Shown here: in pieces, positions 1 through 4,605 of the stretch
Numbering within the stretch: position 1 is the first letter of the stretch
Layout: each line of letters opens with the position of its first letter
NCBI GenBank assembly: GCA_023244795.1
Contig: JAHFLR010000042.1
Coordinates: 1 to 6,154, forward strand
DNA length: 6,154 nt
Source of the DNA: a bacterium
Lineage (GTDB): Bacteria > Patescibacteriota > Minisyncoccia > UBA9983
Direction: 5' to 3'
The notes under the pieces: model-generated
What the model was told of the DNA's origin: nothing
What the model saw: only the letters and a program-made list of their open reading frames with translations
Database searches by the model: none
Position numbers and translations under genes: made by a program

Positions 1-1083
1 CCCAGCCTCGGCTCCGACGACCGTCTCGCCGGAAACCCCGAGGTCGTCCATCATCTTCTTGAGACCGGCAGCGCGACCCTCCAGGATTGCCTTTTCTTTG
101 GCGCCCTGGCCTTCGCCGAGCTTCCGCTCCTTCTCCTTGGTTGCGTCGGCCGCTTCCGCAGCCGCTTGCTCCTTGGCGATCTCGCCGATTGCCTGGTTGA
201 GAGCGTGGTGGAGATTGATGACCTTTATCTTGGCGTCATCAACTTCCAGGCCCCACTGCTCAATCCGGCTCTTGACGAGTTCCAAGAACTTCGCGTTGTA
301 CACCTCGGCCTGCTGCATTGCTGCAGCTACCGAAATCTTTGGCAGCTCCTCAAAGAGGAATGCCACGGTGAAGTCGGTAACCTGGCCGCGTACGGCTTCC
401 AGGCTCCCGACAGTGCTAAGGAACTTGCTGTAGGAGCCGATCCTAAACCTGATAATCGGCACCACTTCGGCAGTTACCCGAGCGTTGAGAGGATCCTTCC
501 CAGTCGCATCCTTGTTAAAGGTAATGCGAATGGGAGGGAACATCCCCTCCGGCACTTTCTCTTTGTCTTCGTTCCGGAAGATCTTTTCGGGATCCGCCGG
601 AATTTCCATGGAGACTACTGTCTTGGGGTCGGTCTGCAGTTCGCAGAGACCCAGGGGGATAAAAGCGATCCCGGAGGGAACCTCATAGAGGATTCTCCCG
701 AAAAACTTTTTCACCCCCACTTCGGTAGTGCCCACCGACTTGAGCAGAAGGCTCAAGAGGGTGTAGGTGAGCAGGAGCATAAACAGGGTTGCGCCCATAT
801 TTAGCTCCAACTTGATGCCCACCCATGGAATCTTGTGGGCGATGTTTCCCGTCGCCAGCAGGACCAATCCTGCCGCCGAAAGGGCGCCATACACGACTAA
901 CACCGACATCCAGAAGCTCTTCTTGCCCCTGACGTCATTCGGGTTTTTCGCCTGCTCAACCGTCGGCGTAGCCGAAACGGGTGAGGGGGAGTCCACCCTT
1001 CTGATGTAATTCGTTACCGACCATCCGAGAGCGATAAGCGCTCCCAATGCGATCGATGCCATCAAAATCCAGACCATAACCAT
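1..1083 (-). CDS. SPFH/band 7 domain membrane protein (partial, C-terminus beyond window)
   Basis: Reading the complementary strand from ATG at 1083 gives 361 uninterrupted codons to the left edge, so the stop lies outside the window. Three hydrophobic stretches are visible at residues about 4-23, 58-78 and 96-114, separated by a polar loop (residues 26-56). The SPFH domain follows directly: TTEVGVKKFFGRILYEVPSG (119-138) is the typical beta-strand entry of prohibitin/stomatin/flotillin proteins, and the domain runs to about residue 300. Residues 295-340 are rich in A, E, K and Q and should form the coiled coil common behind SPFH domains; the tail at 334-350 (EGRAAGLKKMMDDLG) also fits the family. 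Such proteins form membrane-associated oligomeric scaffolds; the client here is unknown. Three N-terminal helices rather than one hairpin or anchor is less usual. The start is set by AGGAGG seven bases upstream; a second ATG two codons in (1077) is less well spaced. Composition is GC-rich (39 of the first 60 bases), unlike the plus-strand genes. Confidence 0.93.
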   Translation of the reverse strand, partial: MVMVWILMASIALGALIALGWSVTNYIRRVDSPSPVSATPTVEQAKNPNDVRGKKSFWMSVLVVYGALSAAGLVLLATGNIAHKIPWVGIKLELNMGATLFMLLLTYTLLSLLLKSVGTTEVGVKKFFGRILYEVPSGIAFIPLGLCELQTDPKTVVSMEIPADPEKIFRNEDKEKVPEGMFPPIRITFNKDATGKDPLNARVTAEVVPIIRFRIGSYSKFLSTVGSLEAVRGQVTDFTVAFLFEELPKISVAAAMQQAEVYNAKFLELVKSRIEQWGLEVDDAKIKVINLHHALNQAIGEIAKEQAAAEAADATKEKERKLGEGQGAKEKAILEGRAAGLKKMMDDLGVSGETVVGAEAG

Positions 1084-1220
1084 GACACTTCCTCCTTTTT
1101 TCTTCCGCTTTCGGCGGATTTCTAATGTTATTTCCGATGCGACTTGTTTGTTATTGATATATCCCTGTTTTCAAACCTTATGTTGAGTCCGCCCTTATTG
1201 ACGGACAGGTTCTAAATTCT
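1084..1220 (-). promoter_or_regulatory. Long 5' leader of the SPFH transcript with two small hairpins
   Basis: If the promoter at 1227-1255 is used, the mRNA carries about 137 untranslated bases. Two short inverted repeats lie in it: GTCCG (1187-1191) with CGGAC (1202-1206), loop of 10, close to the 5' end; and TCCGC (1104-1108) with GCGGA (1114-1118), loop of 5, just upstream of the ribosome binding site. I do not recognise a known riboswitch, and see no convincing leader peptide. The hairpins may stabilise the mRNA or keep the ribosome binding site open. Confidence 0.4.
1091..1096 (-). promoter_or_regulatory. Shine-Dalgarno site of the SPFH gene
   Basis: On the minus strand this is AGGAGG, a full match to the anti-Shine-Dalgarno core, seven bases before the ATG at 1083. 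It fixes the start codon. The two plus-strand genes have no comparable site. Confidence 0.9.
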
Positions 1221-1226
1221 GCTTGT

Positions 1227-1255
1227 ATTATATCACTTTTGGTCGTAAAAGTCAA
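1227..1255 (-). promoter_or_regulatory. Sigma-70-type promoter of the SPFH gene
   Basis: Reading the minus strand, TTGACT (1255-1250) is followed by a 17-base spacer and a perfect TATAAT (1232-1227). Only one base differs from the housekeeping consensus. Transcription would start near 1220, giving a leader of about 137 bases before the SPFH start. The strength of the match suggests a well-expressed gene; this is inference from sequence alone. Confidence 0.85.
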
Positions 1256-1270
1256 GCTAAAACATTGACT
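1250..1270. repeat. Inverted repeat AGTCAA-N9-TTGACT in the divergent control region
   Basis: The plus strand reads AGTCAA (1250-1255), nine bases, then TTGACT (1265-1270), a perfect 6-base dyad. The left arm is exactly the -35 hexamer of the SPFH promoter. The right arm has a -35-like sequence facing the plus-strand genes, but no good -10 lies 16-18 bases beyond it. It could be an operator covering the -35 box, or chance in a short AT-rich region. Confidence 0.4.
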
Positions 1271-1288
1271 AAAAACCCTTAGTTTATC

Positions 1289-1308
1289 CCCATATTTTAT
1301 GGGTTTTT
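1289..1308 (+). other. Small hairpin followed by a T run, upstream of the plus-strand operon
   Basis: CCCATA (1289-1294) and TATGGG (1298-1303) form a 6-bp stem with a 3-base loop, followed by five T (1304-1308). An outer pair, AAAAACCC (1271-1278) with GGGTTTTT (1301-1308), is an alternative fold. It resembles a weak intrinsic terminator, but no plus-strand gene precedes it in the window. It lies just upstream of the -10 box of the next operon, so it might block readthrough into it. Confidence 0.3.
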
Positions 1309-1322
1309 GATTTGTAAAAAGT

Positions 1323-1328
1323 TATAAT
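1323..1328 (+). promoter_or_regulatory. Probable -10 box for the exported-protein operon
   Basis: A perfect TATAAT lies 46 bases before the ATG at 1375, predicting a transcript start near 1335 and a leader of about 40 bases that is almost all A and T. The bases 16-18 upstream (around 1299-1306) show no recognisable -35 hexamer, and there is no extended TG, so the promoter is weak or needs an activator. In such AT-rich DNA a chance match is possible. Confidence 0.45.
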
Positions 1329-1374
1329 ATAAGTAAGTTTTAATAACCCTTTTTAATTTTTTAATAATTTTAAT

Positions 1375-4300
1375 ATGAAAATATTTAAATCCGTCGCCCT
1401 TTTATCAATCTCTCTCTTTGCTCTCGGCGCCTTTTTGAGTCCGGCGCGGGCGCAAACGAGTGCAACTATTTTACCCATTTCATCTGCCCCAATCAAAGCC
1501 ACGGCTTCGGTGAGTATCTATAACGCAAAAATCGTTAGCCAAGATGGGTCTAAAGTAAAAATTGCTTTCGACTTATTTAATGATGGTCAAACCCAGCCTC
1601 AAATACAATATTCGGTTAGCTTGATGAAAAAGGCGACGGGCGGTAACTTGCGAGAAGACGAAAAAGTTTACAACGAGATCCTTAGTTTAGGAGAAAAACA
1701 AACTCTGCACAAAGAGGTGGAGTATGACGCCCCGGCATATCTCAACGGCACCTGGCAGTTATGGGTAATGGCCAGCAATAAAAGTGGTTTGCTCTTGGGC
1801 TTAACGATAGCGGGGAATGTTGCACTAACGGGAAACGGCGAGTATGTGGCAATTGATCCGGCTTCTTGCTATTTAACTGTCTCCGGTGAAGTTAACAAAA
1901 ACTACTCTGCCGAGCAGGGTGTGGATGTTTCTACTCAAGAAAATCTTATTGGTCACTGCGGAGTCAAAAACAATTTTAAGAAAGAGGTAACGGTCAGTTC
2001 TTTTTTTGAGACCTACTGGAGAAACCTTTATGGGAAATTATTATCTTCCGAAGGCAAGGAACCCTTTGCCCTTAAGGCTGGAGAAAAAAAACAAATAAGC
2101 TTTGATATCCCAACCGTTAAGCAACCTCAGGCTTACGACGTTGTGTTAATGCTAAAAAACAGCGCAGGAGAAATAATTTCCAATAAAATAATTTTTCATT
2201 ATATTATACGAGGAGCAAGCGCGACAATCCAAAACGTGCAAATGGACAAGGACTATTATGCAAAAGGAGATAATGCCAAGCTCTCTTTGCGTTGGACGCC
2301 ATCAGCCGATATTTTTGTTGGCTCGCGATTAGGCGATGGCTCAATCCTTGCCGGTGTTAACGCCGGAGTAGTTTTAAAAGATTCCGTCGGCGCAGATTGC
2401 GCCACTCCTTTGAGCAAATATATCGACGACGCTAATCAGGGAAGCGTTATAGAAATTCCGGTTACGAACAACTGCAAAAACCCGGCCGCTACAGTTATCC
2501 TCAAAGATGATAATGGAAATGTTTTAGATCAAAGTGTTTTTAGTGTTGAAACAAAATCAAAAATCCCAGAAGCGGTAAATTTGGGAAACGACAAGCAGCC
2601 AAGCGGTTATAAAAATTTAATGTATGCCGTGATTGTAGTTCTGGTCGCGTTGCTTGCTATTGTTTTTATGTTTTTAAAGAAAAAGAAAGTGGGCGGGCAA
2701 ATTCCACCGACCATCATATTGCTTTTGATTTTTTGCGGAGTATTTTTATTTAGCAGCAACGCAATGGCAACTACCTGGTCAGCGAGTGCCCACTGGGTGG
2801 AGAGCCAAACGATAAGTTTTACCGTTAACATAAACCTTGCTGCCCAACTCGACACAGTCATATACGCTCCGGGGTCAACAATCACATTTTACGGTCAAGA
2901 AAGCGGAGGGTATTGCAGTAACGGGGACACCTCTGGGAATATGCTTGCAATCCCAAGCTGGAATGGCAATCTTTACCAACAGCCTATTGTGTATGGAGAT
3001 CCTAACAGAAATACGGGAGGCGTAACTCGTACCGGTACGGCGTATTTTACCGCTCCAACGACTCCGGGAACCTATATAATTTATGTTCGTGGCGGTACCA
3101 ACGGCCAGACGGCGTGTTATTACGGGACGTTTGCCCAAGGGAATTGCGCCTATGATTACCCGATTTATTTTACCGTCGCTAGCATGCCCACCTCTTCTCT
3201 TTCTGCAAGTCCAACCTCAATTGCCCAAAATGGTAATACGACGCTAACTTGGACATCAAGCTCGCCCAACGGGCTAGCTACCGGCTGTTGGGGGTACGGC
3301 CGCCATAATGATGACGGCACAGCTGTCTCAGCCTTTCCGGACGCTTACCTTGCTCCAAGCGGGAGCCAAACAATCGCACTAGACAGGAGCGCAACTTTTT
3401 ATCTTTCCTGCTGGGATGGCTTAAGTCAATCGGCTACTCTTAAGTCGGCTTCCGTCGCGGTGACCTATTGCGGTGACGGAATTAAAAATGGCGCTGAGGC
3501 GTGTGACTTGGGCGATGCCACTCACGGCAATGGTAACGGCACTTGCCCAAAAACTTGTAGCGCAACTTGCACAAGCAACGGCGCTTGCTGCACCCCGCTG
3601 CCTTTTAAGAGCGGTTCTGTTTCCACTGCGTCTGTAGTAGCGGGCGGTAATTTTACTATTAATTGCGATTATGGTTCCGCCGGTAATACATTTATTAATG
3701 CGGTACCGGGTTCGGGCACTTGTTCGGCTACGGGGTGGAACGGTACCAATAGAGTTTTTAGCTGCACGGCCGGTAATACTCCTGGAACTTTCTCTAATAC
3801 TTGTCAGCTATCGGGTGGCTCATATTGCTCCAGTAACGATCCGATTCCCTCTGGCACAATTAGTGTTACTGCTCCGACCGATGGTGCCCAAGCTTCGTCT
3901 TGCAACCCCAATCCGCTTAACCCTGTAGCTGGCCAATACTTTGATGTGTCTCTCGGTATGGTTAACAGCAGCACCACCAATTGGACAGCCGGTAATTACA
4001 TCCTTTCTCTCCTAAGCCCGGGCTGGACAAGTGTTAGTGGTAATGATTTAAGCTCAACAGTGTCGGCTGGTATCGGTCATATCTTTAGTGTTCACTTAAA
4101 AGCCCCCGCAGAGGGAAGCTATCCGTTTATTTGGCAAATGAAAAATTTAACAACCAACAAATTGTTTGGCGACACCAACAACCTTTGCCAAACGGGAGGA
4201 GCTGTTGTTGTTAAGCCCATTGGTTTTACGCTCTCCAAATCCAACGATTTGATTGCCGATTTGGATTCCAGGGAGACGGGGAGTAGAAACTCCAGCACCG

Positions 4301-4575
4301 TCAAAATTACCGTTAATCCGCTTGCCGGTTTTAGTGGTAGTTACGTTGACTTTACCGTGCCTGGCGGCACTCCAGTGGGTACAGGCACCTTTTTGCAGAC
4401 GCGGCTAACTAGCGGCCAATTTGCAACCGGTGCTACTTTTTATGTTACCAATGTTCCTAACAGTAGCGCTCAGAGCACCAAAACAATAACAATAAAAGGG
4501 ACATCCAATAATGGCGCTACTGCCACCGTTGACGTTAACTTAAAAATTATTAATAGTGGGTATTCAAATAAGTAA
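1375..4575 (+). CDS. Large exported multidomain surface protein with internal membrane hairpin
   Basis: This 1066-residue protein has no recognised enzymatic domain. Residues 1-26 are a classical signal peptide (KIFK, hydrophobic core, cut after ARA). Residues 27-414 form a beta-rich ectodomain that aligns by eye with the N-half of the next gene; cysteines at 165/195 and 342/367 may pair. Helix 1 (415-434) is followed by KKKK (435-438) and helix 2 (445-463), which ends AMA (463-465) like a second signal peptide. The C-half is again extracellular: an Ig-like region (466-602); an Ig-like module with TLTW (623-626) and two CW pairs (C638, C679); a cysteine motif starting YCGDG (698-739); a Cys-rich Ig-like module (740-838); an NBR1/FW-like domain (about 843-940, with W870, W884, W920 and FGD at 931-933); and a C-terminal beta domain (949-1066). 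No sortase or lipobox motif is seen. The start is the first ATG after an in-frame TAA at 1354; no Shine-Dalgarno site is present. A role in surface structure or adhesion is inferred. Confidence 0.93.
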   Translation: MKIFKSVALLSISLFALGAFLSPARAQTSATILPISSAPIKATASVSIYNAKIVSQDGSKVKIAFDLFNDGQTQPQIQYSVSLMKKATGGNLREDEKVYNEILSLGEKQTLHKEVEYDAPAYLNGTWQLWVMASNKSGLLLGLTIAGNVALTGNGEYVAIDPASCYLTVSGEVNKNYSAEQGVDVSTQENLIGHCGVKNNFKKEVTVSSFFETYWRNLYGKLLSSEGKEPFALKAGEKKQISFDIPTVKQPQAYDVVLMLKNSAGEIISNKIIFHYIIRGASATIQNVQMDKDYYAKGDNAKLSLRWTPSADIFVGSRLGDGSILAGVNAGVVLKDSVGADCATPLSKYIDDANQGSVIEIPVTNNCKNPAATVILKDDNGNVLDQSVFSVETKSKIPEAVNLGNDKQPSGYKNLMYAVIVVLVALLAIVFMFLKKKKVGGQIPPTIILLLIFCGVFLFSSNAMATTWSASAHWVESQTISFTVNINLAAQLDTVIYAPGSTITFYGQESGGYCSNGDTSGNMLAIPSWNGNLYQQPIVYGDPNRNTGGVTRTGTAYFTAPTTPGTYIIYVRGGTNGQTACYYGTFAQGNCAYDYPIYFTVASMPTSSLSASPTSIAQNGNTTLTWTSSSPNGLATGCWGYGRHNDDGTAVSAFPDAYLAPSGSQTIALDRSATFYLSCWDGLSQSATLKSASVAVTYCGDGIKNGAEACDLGDATHGNGNGTCPKTCSATCTSNGACCTPLPFKSGSVSTASVVAGGNFTINCDYGSAGNTFINAVPGSGTCSATGWNGTNRVFSCTAGNTPGTFSNTCQLSGGSYCSSNDPIPSGTISVTAPTDGAQASSCNPNPLNPVAGQYFDVSLGMVNSSTTNWTAGNYILSLLSPGWTSVSGNDLSSTVSAGIGHIFSVHLKAPAEGSYPFIWQMKNLTTNKLFGDTNNLCQTGGAVVVKPIGFTLSKSNDLIADLDSRETGSRNSSTVKITVNPLAGFSGSYVDFTVPGGTPVGTGTFLQTRLTSGQFATGATFYVTNVPNSSAQSTKTITIKGTSNNGATATVDVNLKIINSGYSNK
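2617..2769 (+). other. Internal membrane hairpin with signal-peptidase-like site (residues 415-465)
   Basis: Inside the 1066-residue protein, helix 1 (LMYAVIVVLVALLAIVFMFL) would end the first ectodomain and enter the cytoplasm, KKKKVGGQ forms the positive inside loop, and helix 2 (TIILLLIFCGVFLF) returns outward and ends SSNAMA before TTWS. Basic loop, hydrophobic core and AxA site are the three parts of a signal peptide. Met432 could even start a separate secreted product, but no ribosome binding site precedes it. Confidence 0.75.
3466..3591 (+). other. Cysteine-rich CGDG motif (DUF4215-like), residues 698-739
   Basis: The segment begins YCGDGIKNGAEACDLG and carries cysteines at 699, 710, 724, 728, 732, 738 and 739. 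The CGDG-x-x-x-G-x-E-x-CD opening matches the short disulfide-rich repeats known from myxobacterial and other bacterial surface proteins. Usually several copies occur; here there is one. The acidic D and N residues could bind calcium, which is inference. It separates two Ig-like modules. Confidence 0.65.
3901..4194 (+). other. NBR1 central (FW)-like domain, residues about 843-940
   Basis: The stretch shows the family's pattern: a tryptophan after a polar run (NSSTTNW870), TAGNYIL, a later tryptophan (W884), an HIFSVHLKAP segment (902-911), then GSYPFIWQMKN (914-924) and FGD (931-933). In eukaryotic NBR1 this Ig-like fold has four tryptophans; bacteria carry it in secreted proteins. The WQM-x-N...FGD end is the strongest sign. 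A ligand cannot be predicted. Confidence 0.6.
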
Positions 4576-4605
4576 AAGGTCAAAAAGTTTAATTTAAAAA
4601 TAAAA

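Noticed and set aside
166..804. Open frame of 212 codons on the plus strand, with further plus-strand frames at 59-433, 485-688 and 767-1009
   Set aside because: They lie opposite the SPFH gene; the 166-804 frame is exactly codon-aligned antisense, a common by-product in GC-rich genes. They show no recognisable domain and no ribosome binding site, while the minus strand has SPFH features, AGGAGG and a promoter.
1271..1308. Intrinsic terminator on the plus strand
   Set aside because: The stem is only 6 bp and AT-rich at its loop end, and no plus-strand gene ends before it within the window; kept only as a low-confidence hairpin.
2607..3138. Minus-strand open frames at 2607-2885 and 2875-3138 inside the 1066-residue gene
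   Set aside because: Both lie wholly within the long exported-protein gene; the first owes its apparent KN/F-rich sequence to the antisense of the membrane hairpin. No ribosome binding site or domain supports them.
2837..3928. Short plus-strand frames at 2837-3025 and 3671-3928
   Set aside because: Out-of-frame shadows of the 1066-residue protein, which has signal peptide and domain structure throughout.
4530..4575. Sortase (LPxTG) or other C-terminal anchor in the 1066-residue protein
   Set aside because: The C-terminus (KIINSGYSNK) has no LPxTG-like motif, hydrophobic tail or basic end; anchoring, if any, is by the internal hairpin.
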